In this document: in pieces, positions 26,335 through 34,189 of the stretch
How positions within the stretch are numbered: the first letter of the stretch is position 1
Layout of the letters: each line of letters begins with the position of its first letter
Assembly: GCA_904501885.1 (NCBI GenBank)
Contig: CAJGCP010000006.1
Coordinates: 1 to 64,000, forward strand
Source of the DNA: an uncultured Acetatifactor sp.
GTDB lineage: Bacteria; Bacillota; Clostridia; Lachnospirales; Lachnospiraceae
DNA: 64,000 nucleotides
Reading direction: 5' to 3'
Position numbers and translations under genes: made by a program
The notes under the pieces: generated by a model
Databases searched by the model: none
What the model was told of the DNA's origin: nothing
What the model saw: only the letters and a program-made list of their open reading frames with translations

Positions 26335-27183
26335 ATGCAAAAAAGACAGATCCTGTTGACAATTTCATATGGTGCGATTGCGCTGGCTCTGTTTGCTCTT
26401 TTGTTTTGGCTGACCTTTCCTTCCCCAGAGGAAAAGACAACCAACCAAGATTATTCTGTGGTGGCTTTTGGAGACAGTGTGTTGGGATTGTATCGGGGAG
26501 AGGATTCTGTGATTTCCTTTTTGCAGCAAAAGACCGGCGAGGCAATTTTTAATGCCGCCTTTGGAGGCAGTTGCATGTCCATGGAGAAGGGACTGAAGCA
26601 GGATTATCCCAGAGAGGCCCTGTCCATGGTTGGATTGACCAAAGCCATTTATGCAAAGGATTTTGGCGTACAGCAATCGGTGACTTGGCGGGAAAGCAAT
26701 ATGGAGTATTTTGCCGAGACCATAGATGTATTGGAAACCATCGATTTTACCCAAGTGGAGACAGTGATTATCCAGCATGGCCTGAATGATTACCATGCCG
26801 GACGGAAAATAGACAGCGATAGAAATGCTAAGAGTGAATACACCTATAAGGGAGCCCTTCGCAATTGTATTGAGCGGTTTAGAAAATTGAATCCCAATAT
26901 CAAGATTCTTCTGGTGACCCCTTCTTTTACCTGGTATGAAGAACAGGGCACCACCTGCCTGGAGCAGGATTTTGGTGGCGGCACTTTGGACAAATACATA
27001 GCGGCACAAAAGGAAGTGGCAGAGGAATACGGGATTTCTGTGGTGGATGTGTTTGACGATACCTATCCGCACGATTCTTGGGAGCACAAGCCTGCTTACA
27101 TGGAAGATGGTGTGCACCCCAATGCTGTGGGCAGGGAAATGATTGCACAGCGCATTGCTCAGGCCCTACAGGAATCGCTATAG
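26335..27183 (+). CDS. Membrane-anchored SGNH hydrolase
   Basis: A 282-residue protein with one N-terminal helix (about residues 8-28) and an extracytoplasmic SGNH domain. Block I is VVAFGDSVLG (catalytic serine near residue 48), block III is QHGLNDYHAG, and block V is EDGVHPNAVG with the Asp-His pair. All catalytic blocks look intact. It would act on the outer face of the membrane, possibly as an esterase or O-acyltransferase on the growing glycan. It sits between the PseG-like gene and a GtrII-like gene. A distant relative is encoded at 46384-47370. Confidence 0.84.
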   Translation: MQKRQILLTISYGAIALALFALLFWLTFPSPEEKTTNQDYSVVAFGDSVLGLYRGEDSVISFLQQKTGEAIFNAAFGGSCMSMEKGLKQDYPREALSMVGLTKAIYAKDFGVQQSVTWRESNMEYFAETIDVLETIDFTQVETVIIQHGLNDYHAGRKIDSDRNAKSEYTYKGALRNCIERFRKLNPNIKILLVTPSFTWYEEQGTTCLEQDFGGGTLDKYIAAQKEVAEEYGISVVDVFDDTYPHDSWEHKPAYMEDGVHPNAVGREMIAQRIAQALQESL

Positions 27184-27247
27184 AAACGGATGAAGTCCGG
27201 ACACATGGAGCCGGTGCGTATAGGAGTAATACGAGGGAGGACGAGAT

Positions 27248-28789
27248 ATGTTGTCACCTGCAAAAGGATTCGAAAAACTAAAAATGATGATGAAAAAAGA
27301 ATGGAAAATGGCATTCCTCAGCACGATTGTATTGGGATTGTTGGTGCATATGCCCATCCTGCTTTCTGATATTCCCAACCACGATGGTTTGGGCAGTTTG
27401 TATTTTGATCAGAATATGGTGACCTCCGGACGGTTTTTTCTGACGGTTGCCTGTGGGTTTTCTTCCTATTATACCATTCCCTGGATGATTGGGCTTTTGG
27501 GACTGTTGTTTTTGGGCATTGCCGCAGCTATGGTGATTGAGATTTTGGAGGTACGTCAGACCTGGGCGGTTCTTTTGGTTGGTGGCTTGTTGGTCGCTTT
27601 TCCTGCCCTGGCATCTACATTTGCCTATGTTTTTACTATGGACGGTTATATGCTGGCATTACTTTTGGCGGTAACGGCAGTACTTCTGACAAAGAAATTT
27701 AAATGGGGCTTTTTGCCCGGTGGATTGTGCCTGGCTCTGAGCATAGGTACCTATCAGGCGTACCTGCCCTTTGCTATGATGCTTTCTGTGTTTGTGATAT
27801 TGATGTTATGGACCTCCACGCAAGAGAAAAAAGTGGCAACCACTCTTCGGTATCTCTATATGGGCGGTTTTGGCGTGGCATTGTATTATTTGATTTTATT
27901 CCTTTGCCTGAAGGTGCAGGGAGCTAAGCTTGCCTCTTACCAGGGGATTAATTCCGTAGGTTCCGGACAAAGCCTGGGACTTATGCATACACTGGTTTCC
28001 ATCTACCGTGACTTTTTCGCTTTTACAATGAGCGGAAAGGTTTTGTGGCAAAATGTATTTGGCTTGGCAGCCATTGTACTTTTGGCAGTGGCCGTGGTGA
28101 TGACTGTTGTGTTGAAGTTGAAGCAGGGCAGCTGGGGAAAGCGTTGGGTAGCATTGCTTGTGATGGCGCTGGCAATTATCGTCCTGCCTTTGCTGACAAA
28201 TGCCATATTGTTGGTATCCCCTTCTGTAACCTATCATCTGCTGATGCGGTATCAGTGGGTATTATATTTGATTGGTGCTGTGGCACTTTTATCCCATTTG
28301 GGAAGTGATACCAAAACCGCTGCTGTGTTGCAGTGGACGGGGTGCCTTGTGGCAGCAGTGCTTGTTTTTTCCTATGCAGTGACCGATAACATTGCCTATG
28401 GAAATCTGGAAAAGAAATATGAAAAAACCTATGCCTACTGCCAGCGCTTGCTGGACAGAATCGAGCAGACGGATGGGTATTATCAGGGCATTCCCATCGC
28501 CATGATTGGAGTGGTGGGTGAGGAACAGTACCCTGCTACCGATTTGACTTTTGAGGTCACTTCTAATATGATAGGAATGGGTGGCGACATGCTCCTGTAC
28601 ACGGGAGAAAATTATAAAGCATTTATGGCAGGCTACTTAGGGGCGACTCTAAATATTCTGCCTGCGGAAGCCATGAGTGAGATGTATTACAGCGAAGAGT
28701 ATATGGCTATGGATACCTTCCCCGGAGAGAATTCAATCCGCATCATCGATGGGGTAATGTACATTAAGACCGAGAACACCGCCAGATAA
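27248..28789 (+). CDS. GtrII-like membrane glucosyltransferase
   Basis: A 513-residue polytopic protein of the same type as that at 18815. The start (ILLSDIPNHDGLGSLYFDQNMVTSGRFFLTV) fits the GtrII first loop, and the later LALSIGTYQAYLPFAMML is the family's most typical helix. A soluble tail follows the last helix (from about residue 385). It should transfer a sugar from a polyprenyl-phosphate donor outside the membrane. The stop codon overlaps an ATG of the next reading frame, and the next gene encodes a GT2 that could supply its donor. GGGAGG lies before the start. Confidence 0.76.
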   Translation: MLSPAKGFEKLKMMMKKEWKMAFLSTIVLGLLVHMPILLSDIPNHDGLGSLYFDQNMVTSGRFFLTVACGFSSYYTIPWMIGLLGLLFLGIAAAMVIEILEVRQTWAVLLVGGLLVAFPALASTFAYVFTMDGYMLALLLAVTAVLLTKKFKWGFLPGGLCLALSIGTYQAYLPFAMMLSVFVILMLWTSTQEKKVATTLRYLYMGGFGVALYYLILFLCLKVQGAKLASYQGINSVGSGQSLGLMHTLVSIYRDFFAFTMSGKVLWQNVFGLAAIVLLAVAVVMTVVLKLKQGSWGKRWVALLVMALAIIVLPLLTNAILLVSPSVTYHLLMRYQWVLYLIGAVALLSHLGSDTKTAAVLQWTGCLVAAVLVFSYAVTDNIAYGNLEKKYEKTYAYCQRLLDRIEQTDGYYQGIPIAMIGVVGEEQYPATDLTFEVTSNMIGMGGDMLLYTGENYKAFMAGYLGATLNILPAEAMSEMYYSEEYMAMDTFPGENSIRIIDGVMYIKTENTAR

Positions 28790-28821
28790 TGGCGATTAGA
28801 GATATGGAAAGAGGAAAAAGT

Positions 28822-29778
28822 ATGGCACTTTTGTCGATTGTATTACCGGCCTATAACGAAGAACAAAACATTGCAAATACCGCAAAGGTTTTATCGGAGT
28901 TGATGACAGAAAACCAAATCGATTATGAATTGGTTTTCATCAGCGATGGCTCCAAGGATCAAACGTACGAGGAGATCAAAAAGGTAGCAGCCAAGAACCC
29001 TCATATCAGAGGCGCACAGTTTAGCCGTAACTTTGGAAAAGAGGCAGGTATCTTTGCAGGATTGGAACTGGCTACCGGAGATGCGGTTATTGTGATGGAT
29101 TGCGATTTGCAGCATCCGCCCCAGGTGATTCCCCAAATGTGGGAGATGTGGAAGAATGGAGCAGAAGTGGTGGAAGGTATCAAGTCCAGTCGTGGTAAGG
29201 AAAGTGTGGGCCATAAACTTTCTGCGGGTCTTTTCTATAAGATTATGAGTAAACTGATTAAGATGGATATGAATGCCTCTTCTGATTTCAAACTTTTGGA
29301 CCGCAAGGTGGTAGATGTGCTTTTGGGACTTCCTGAAAGAAACACTTTCTTCCGTGCGCTTAGTTTCTGGGCCGGATTTAAAACAGAAACCATTACTTAT
29401 GAAGTACAGGAGCGTCAGTTTGGTGAAAGCAAATGGTCTCTCTGGAGTTTGATGAAGTATGCTATTGCTAATGCCACTTCTTTTAGTACCCTACCTTTGC
29501 AGATGGTGACGGTGATGGGGGTGATTTCCATCTTGTTCAGTTTGGTTTTGGCAGTGCAGACTTTGGTGAAATTCCTGATGCATACTGCGCAGGAAGGTTT
29601 TACCACAGTGATTTTGCTGGTGCTTTTGATTGGCGGTTTTATTATGCTGAGCTTGGGCGTGATCGGGCATTACATTGCGAGAATTTACGAGGAAGTAAAG
29701 GGAAGACCCAAATATATCATCAGCGACGTGACTGACAATGTACAGGGCGAAGTTGTGGGTGCGTGGAAAAAGCGATAA
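28822..29778 (+). CDS. GtrB/DPM1-like polyprenyl-phosphate glycosyltransferase
   Basis: A 318-residue family 2 enzyme with LSIVLPAYNEEQNIANTA, FISDGSKDQT, FSRNFGKEAGIFAGL, the metal site VMDCDLQHPP and ERNTFFRALSFWAGF, then two C-terminal helices. These are the hallmarks of GtrB-type synthases. I chose the ATG at 28822 because AGAGGAAA precedes it; ATGs at 28789 and 28804 are in frame but lack a ribosome site. The GtrII-like gene just upstream makes a likely donor/transferase pair, as in phage-type gtr clusters. No GtrA flippase is present. Confidence 0.87.
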   Translation: MALLSIVLPAYNEEQNIANTAKVLSELMTENQIDYELVFISDGSKDQTYEEIKKVAAKNPHIRGAQFSRNFGKEAGIFAGLELATGDAVIVMDCDLQHPPQVIPQMWEMWKNGAEVVEGIKSSRGKESVGHKLSAGLFYKIMSKLIKMDMNASSDFKLLDRKVVDVLLGLPERNTFFRALSFWAGFKTETITYEVQERQFGESKWSLWSLMKYAIANATSFSTLPLQMVTVMGVISILFSLVLAVQTLVKFLMHTAQEGFTTVILLVLLIGGFIMLSLGVIGHYIARIYEEVKGRPKYIISDVTDNVQGEVVGAWKKR

Positions 29779-29835
29779 GATAGATGCCGTAGAAAATATG
29801 GCATATAGAATCCATATAATTAGGAGATGATTGTG

Positions 29836-30966
29836 ATGAAAATTAATTTCAATGTTCCCCCTTGCGGGAAGAATGCTTTCGAATATATGGCAGAATGCGT
29901 AAAGAATCAAAAGATTTGTGGTGACGGAGCGTTCACATTTAAATGCAATCAATGGATTGAGGAGAAAACCGGTACGAAGAAGTGTCTGTTGACTACTTCC
30001 TGTACCCATGCTACGGAGTTGGCTGCACTTTTGGCAGACATCCAGCCCGGAGATGAGGTGATTATGCCCTCCTTTACCTTTGTATCTACCGCAGATGCCT
30101 TCGTGCTTCGTGGTGCGGTGCCTGTGTTTGTGGATATCAGACCGGATACCATGAATATTGATGAAACCAAGATTGAAGCGGCTATCACGGATAAGACCAA
30201 GGCCATAGTGCCCGTGCATTACGCAGGTGTGGCTTGCGAGATGGACACCATTATGGACATTGCCAAGAGACACAATTTGTTTGTCATCGAAGATGCAGCC
30301 CAGGGTGTGATGTCCACATATAAGGGCAAAGCGCTGGGAACATTTGGAGAGTTTGGATGCTTTAGTTTCCATGAAACCAAGAATTACAGCATGGGTGAGG
30401 GCGGTGCGCTTTTGATCCGTGACGAAGAATTTGTAGAACAGGCGGAAATCATCCGCGAAAAGGGTACCAACCGCAGTAAGTTTTATAGAGGACAGATTGA
30501 TAAATACACCTGGGTGGATTTTGGTTCCTCCTATTTGCCCAGTGATATGAATGCGGCTTATCTCTATGCACAGTTGGAGATGGCGGAAGAGATGAACGAT
30601 AAGAGACTGTCCCTTTGGAATCGTTATTACGAGAACTTAAAGCCCCTGGCAGATGCGGGTAAGATTTCCCTGCCGGTGGTTCCTGAGGGCTGCGTGCATA
30701 ATGCCCATATGTTCTATATAAAAACAAGGGATGTGGAAGAGAGAACAGCCTTCATTGCTCATATGAAGGCAAATGATATTCTCACGGTGTTCCATTATGT
30801 ACCCCTTCATTCTGCGCCTGCCGGTCTGAAGTTTGGCCGATTCCACGGAGAGGATGAATATACCACCAAGGAAAGTGATCGTTTGGTTCGTTTGCCCTTG
30901 TATTTTGACCTATCCTTGGAGCAGGTGGATGAAATCAGCAATAAGGTAAAGGAATTCTATGCATAA
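29836..30966 (+). CDS. wecE: dTDP-4-amino-4,6-dideoxygalactose transaminase
   Basis: A 376-residue PLP enzyme, the same length as E. coli WecE. It turns dTDP-4-keto-6-deoxyglucose into dTDP-4-amino-4,6-dideoxygalactose (Fuc4N). Nearly diagnostic segments are KICGDGAFTFKCNQWIEE, DIQPGDEVIMPSFTFVSTA, VPVHYAGVACEMD, the lysine loop SFHETKNYSMGEGGA, REKGTNRSKFYRG and the C-terminal FHGEDEYTTKESDRLVRLP. The start ATG at 29836 has AGGAG nine nucleotides upstream; an ATG at 29827 abuts that site. Its substrate would come from RmlA and RmlB, encoded 20 kb downstream. Confidence 0.94.
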   Translation: MKINFNVPPCGKNAFEYMAECVKNQKICGDGAFTFKCNQWIEEKTGTKKCLLTTSCTHATELAALLADIQPGDEVIMPSFTFVSTADAFVLRGAVPVFVDIRPDTMNIDETKIEAAITDKTKAIVPVHYAGVACEMDTIMDIAKRHNLFVIEDAAQGVMSTYKGKALGTFGEFGCFSFHETKNYSMGEGGALLIRDEEFVEQAEIIREKGTNRSKFYRGQIDKYTWVDFGSSYLPSDMNAAYLYAQLEMAEEMNDKRLSLWNRYYENLKPLADAGKISLPVVPEGCVHNAHMFYIKTRDVEERTAFIAHMKANDILTVFHYVPLHSAPAGLKFGRFHGEDEYTTKESDRLVRLPLYFDLSLEQVDEISNKVKEFYA

Positions 30967-32161
30967 AGCGAAGGAAATAATTACACATGGGAAACATGTG
31001 TTGAAAGGAATCGTGTATTTGGGATTTGGCATCCAAATCATCCTAGGGGTGATTTGGATGTGTTCTAATTTTGCCCATGCCCAGCATTTTGCACCTTCCC
31101 GCCTCGGTATTTATCAGTGGATGTTGGAATGCTTTGGCAGAGTGCCTCAGTGGGTGTATCTGTTGCAGTTGGTAATTGCATTTTTGGCAAGGTATCTGTT
31201 TGTGAGGAAGGTGGTCCTTCTTAAGAAATGGCAGGCGGTTTTTGTGACCTGTGCCCTGATGACCTTTCCCTTCTCCATGCAGTGCCATATGTCCCTGCAA
31301 CCTTACTCTTTGTTGAACAGTGTTTTCTATGTGGTACTCTATTTTAGTTGCACTATTTTCGGACGGGGAAAAGAAACCGTAAGAAGAGCTATATTGCTTT
31401 TTATCACGCTCGTCCTGTTTATCGTATTTGCCTCCGGTGTGGAGAGGTCCAGAAACACTTCTGTCTCCGGACATGGATGGGAAGCACATCTGGCCAGTCG
31501 TATGGCCTGGCCTACTTTGTGGATAGACATGGAGCCCTGGTCGGAGGAACTGCGGGAAATGGCACCTTCGGGTCTTGTTTGGGAAGCGGCTTTTTCACCG
31601 GATAATATGGGAATTTTGATTGACCGCATCGAATTAAAAGCCGGAAGGGAAAAAGCCAAGGACTACTATATGGAAATGGCAAAAACCGCATGGGGCAGAA
31701 GATATCCCTCCATTGTGAGGCAATTGGCATGGGATGCCCTTGGATATACGGTAACGCCGTTGATATTCCCGCTACAGATGCAAGGTGTGGCCTATGATTC
31801 TTATTCCGGTACCAATTACGGTGTGATGATGGAACATACCCCGCGCATGACGGTGTTGTATGTGACCTATGGCTGTTGGTGGTTTGCTTGCATGTTTGCC
31901 TTGGTCGCACTGAGCGGATGCGTGCGGCTGACAGGGCACATAAAAAGCCGGCGACTGGCTTTTACCAAAGAAGAAAAACGGGCATTATTGCCCTTGACGA
32001 TATGTGCAATCTACTTATTCCTGTTGGTGATGCGTGGGTCTGGTATGATGGATTATCGCCTTAGTGCCGGTGTGAATGAGCTTTGGTTGCTCTTGGCTTT
32101 TCTTGTTGTTGAGAATCAATCTGTGGAAGAGGAACCCGCAGATGTGAAAGAAGAAAGGTGA
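30959..32161 (+). CDS. Unrecognised polytopic membrane protein
   Basis: A 400-residue protein with about eight hydrophobic segments and a central extracytoplasmic loop of about 110 residues (roughly 160-270) containing HGWEAHLASRMAWPTLWIDMEPW. The family is not recognised. The start ATG overlaps the wecE stop by 8 nt, which implies translational coupling to WecE. A role linked to the Fuc4N residue, for example its transfer outside the membrane, is a guess from this coupling. The first loop lacks the usual DE or DD pair of GT-C enzymes, so a polymerase-like or accessory role is equally possible. Confidence 0.6.
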   Translation: MHKAKEIITHGKHVLKGIVYLGFGIQIILGVIWMCSNFAHAQHFAPSRLGIYQWMLECFGRVPQWVYLLQLVIAFLARYLFVRKVVLLKKWQAVFVTCALMTFPFSMQCHMSLQPYSLLNSVFYVVLYFSCTIFGRGKETVRRAILLFITLVLFIVFASGVERSRNTSVSGHGWEAHLASRMAWPTLWIDMEPWSEELREMAPSGLVWEAAFSPDNMGILIDRIELKAGREKAKDYYMEMAKTAWGRRYPSIVRQLAWDALGYTVTPLIFPLQMQGVAYDSYSGTNYGVMMEHTPRMTVLYVTYGCWWFACMFALVALSGCVRLTGHIKSRRLAFTKEEKRALLPLTICAIYLFLLVMRGSGMMDYRLSAGVNELWLLLAFLVVENQSVEEEPADVKEER

Positions 32162-32168
32162 AACTGAT

Positions 32169-33233
32169 TTGGTTTTAGGGTTATTTATATTTTCCTTAAT
32201 TATCATAGTGTTGCCTGCGCTGGTGGGAGACATCTGTTCCCCGGTGTATAAGGGGAGTGGAAAGTGGGTCTTCCGTTGGGTAAGTGGGCAGTTTTTGCTT
32301 TGGGCCGGCTTTCAGTTGATTGCGGTACCGCTGATTTTGAGACAACAAGGGTTTGGGTTGGTGGTGCTTTTGTACTGGTTTTACATAGCTGCACTCCTGC
32401 TGTTGACCCTTGGTATCCGTATGCGGAGAAAAGCCTATGACTTGCTCCCCCCGGTTTCTGCAGGCAGGAAAAAAGAGAAAAACGCATGGTTGCATCATTC
32501 TCTGTGGTTTGGTTTCTGGATGCTTCTTGTACTGCAATTGGTACAGGCGGTGCGGTTGGCATATGCGGACGGTGATGATGCCTTCTATGTGTCCATTACT
32601 ACCACAACGGTCAATGCGGGCACAATGTATATGAAAGATCCCTACACAGGGTTGGCCACCACGTTTAATGCCAGATATGGACTGGCGCCATTTCCGGTTT
32701 GGTGTGCCTTTTTAGCGAAGATGACAGGCTTGCATCCGGCTACTATGACGCAGGTGGCTTTGCCGGTGGTATTGATTGGCATGACCTACGCCATCTTTTA
32801 TTTGATCGGCAACCGATTGTTCCCGGAGAAAAACGGACAACTTCCACTGTTTATGATGTTTACACAACTGTTGGTTCTCTATGGAGGATATTCCTTTTCC
32901 TCTGCCGCTAATTTTATGTTGGCCAGAACCCAACAGGGCAAATCCGTTTTGGGTAATGTGGTGATTCCCTTTTTGCTATTCTTATTCTTTGTTTTGATGC
33001 GTCGCTTACAAAAAAATGAAGAGGTTCCCAAGGAACTTTTCCTGTTGTTTGCGGCAGCGGCAGTGACGGGATGCATGTGCACCTCTTTGGGTGCCTTGCT
33101 GGTATGCGTATTTGTGGGTGTGACCGGACTGGTTGGCAGTATTATGTATCGCCGCTTCCGCGTGGTTTTGCCCCTGGCGATATGTGTGTCTCCCTGTTTG
33201 ATTTTTGCTTTTGTATATCTGGTTCTGAAATAA
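32169..33233 (+). CDS. Membrane protein resembling the N-terminal part of DUF6077 proteins
   Basis: A 354-residue polytopic protein. A TTG start is used, preceded by AAAGGTG at the end of the previous gene. The first extracytoplasmic loop has AYADGDDAFYVSITTTTVN and KDPYTGLATTFNARYGLAPFPVWCAFLAKMTGLHPA, the style of clostridial DUF6077 proteins, which look like GT-C transferases. Those proteins usually continue for several hundred residues. Here the frame stops after ten or so helices, and the missing C-terminal part seems to be encoded by the next gene. The DUF number is from recall and not checked. Confidence 0.62.
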   Translation: MVLGLFIFSLIIIVLPALVGDICSPVYKGSGKWVFRWVSGQFLLWAGFQLIAVPLILRQQGFGLVVLLYWFYIAALLLLTLGIRMRRKAYDLLPPVSAGRKKEKNAWLHHSLWFGFWMLLVLQLVQAVRLAYADGDDAFYVSITTTTVNAGTMYMKDPYTGLATTFNARYGLAPFPVWCAFLAKMTGLHPATMTQVALPVVLIGMTYAIFYLIGNRLFPEKNGQLPLFMMFTQLLVLYGGYSFSSAANFMLARTQQGKSVLGNVVIPFLLFLFFVLMRRLQKNEEVPKELFLLFAAAAVTGCMCTSLGALLVCVFVGVTGLVGSIMYRRFRVVLPLAICVSPCLIFAFVYLVLK

Positions 33234-33243
33234 TGGAGGAAGT

Positions 33244-34011
33244 ATGTGGAATGATATTGTAACTCTATTTAAGGATTATATGGGAACCGGACTGATTGTG
33301 ATTTTATTTTTGGTGGCGGTACTTTACCTCTGGATGAATGAGAAGAGAAAATCCATTCGGATTCTTTTTATCTATGTGCCGGTGATTCTTCTTCTGCTAT
33401 ATTTCAATCCTTTGTTTGCAAGTTTGGTCTACGGTGTGGCAGGCAGTGAAATCTATTACAGAATTCTTTGGCTATTGCCCATGACCATTGTGATTGCCTA
33501 TACTGCAGTGCATATTTGTGGCAAATTAAAGGGTAAGGCACAAGTTCTGTTTGCAGTTGCTATGGTTTTTGTTATTCTGGTTTCGGGAAGTTTGGTTTAC
33601 CGCAATCCGTTTTTTGACGAAGCGGATAATCCATATCATATTCCGGAAGAGGTGGTGCAAATCTGTGACGCCATTGAAGTACCCGGCAGAGAGGTGATGG
33701 CGGTATTTCCCAAAGAACTGTTGCAATATGTACGACAGTATTCCGCTACCATATGCATGCCCTATGGGCGGGAGATGCTGGTGGACAGATGGAACGACAA
33801 GGACCGGAGCTTCTACGATGCCATGGAGCAGGAACAGCTCGTGATAGAAGAGGTGCTCCCCGGAGTCAATCAGTGGCAGTGTCATTACATTATTTTGCCG
33901 GCAGACAAGCCGATTGTGGGAGAGCCGGAAGAGTATGGATGGATATGGTTCGGTCAAATCGGAGAGTATGCCATTTATCGGAATACAAACTATCAGTTAA
34001 ATGTGCCATAA
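33244..34011 (+). CDS. Membrane protein resembling the C-terminal part of DUF6077 proteins
   Basis: A 255-residue protein with three to four N-terminal helices and a soluble external tail of about 130 residues. The segment NPLFASLVYGVAGSEIYYRILWLLPMTIVIAY resembles the helices that follow the core of DUF6077-like proteins, so this gene may supply the second half of the protein encoded just upstream. It has its own strong ribosome site (GGAGG) and ATG 10 nt after the previous stop. That argues for a true two-gene arrangement rather than a sequencing error. It is the last gene of the first glycan locus. Confidence 0.6.
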   Translation: MWNDIVTLFKDYMGTGLIVILFLVAVLYLWMNEKRKSIRILFIYVPVILLLLYFNPLFASLVYGVAGSEIYYRILWLLPMTIVIAYTAVHICGKLKGKAQVLFAVAMVFVILVSGSLVYRNPFFDEADNPYHIPEEVVQICDAIEVPGREVMAVFPKELLQYVRQYSATICMPYGREMLVDRWNDKDRSFYDAMEQEQLVIEEVLPGVNQWQCHYIILPADKPIVGEPEEYGWIWFGQIGEYAIYRNTNYQLNVP

Positions 34012-34026
34012 TCTGGTAGAGGGGAT

Positions 34027-34057
34027 AAAATAAGTAACCTAAAAAAGGCTTATTTTT
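34027..34057 (+). terminator. Terminator ending the first glycan locus
   Basis: An 8-bp stem (AAAATAAG at 34027-34034, CTTATTTT at 34049-34056) encloses a second 3-bp stem (CCT/AGG). The right arm itself ends in the T run. It lies 16 nt after the last glycan gene and upstream of the liv promoter. Confidence 0.6.
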
Positions 34058-34115
34058 CGAAAAAACGACAAAATAGATTAAAATAAATCAATTTGTTATT
34101 ATAAAAAATCATAAT

Positions 34116-34143
34116 TTAGCACTTGACAATAGTAAAGTGCTAC
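34116..34143. promoter_or_regulatory. CIRCE-like dyad over the liv -35 box
   Basis: TAGCACTT (34117-34124) and AAGTGCTA (34135-34142) form a perfect 8-bp inverted repeat separated by 10 bp that overlaps the -35 hexamer. The arms resemble the HrcA operator CIRCE (TTAGCACTC-N9-GAGTGCTAA), but the spacer is one base too long. It is a plausible repressor site; the regulator is unknown. Confidence 0.45.
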
Positions 34144-34151
34144 TGTAAGAT
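34123..34151 (+). promoter_or_regulatory. liv operon promoter
   Basis: Consensus TTGACA (34123-34128), a 17-bp spacer and TAAGAT (34146-34151). livJ starts 39 nt downstream after a strong AGGAGGAAA ribosome site. Confidence 0.8.
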
Positions 34152-34189
34152 ATGGAAATGATGAAACACATTTTCTAGGAGGAAATATT

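Noticed and set aside
34116..34143. Calling the liv dyad a true CIRCE/HrcA operator
   Set aside because: The spacer is 10 bp rather than the invariant 9, and the outer arm bases differ. A heat-shock link to amino-acid uptake is also not expected.
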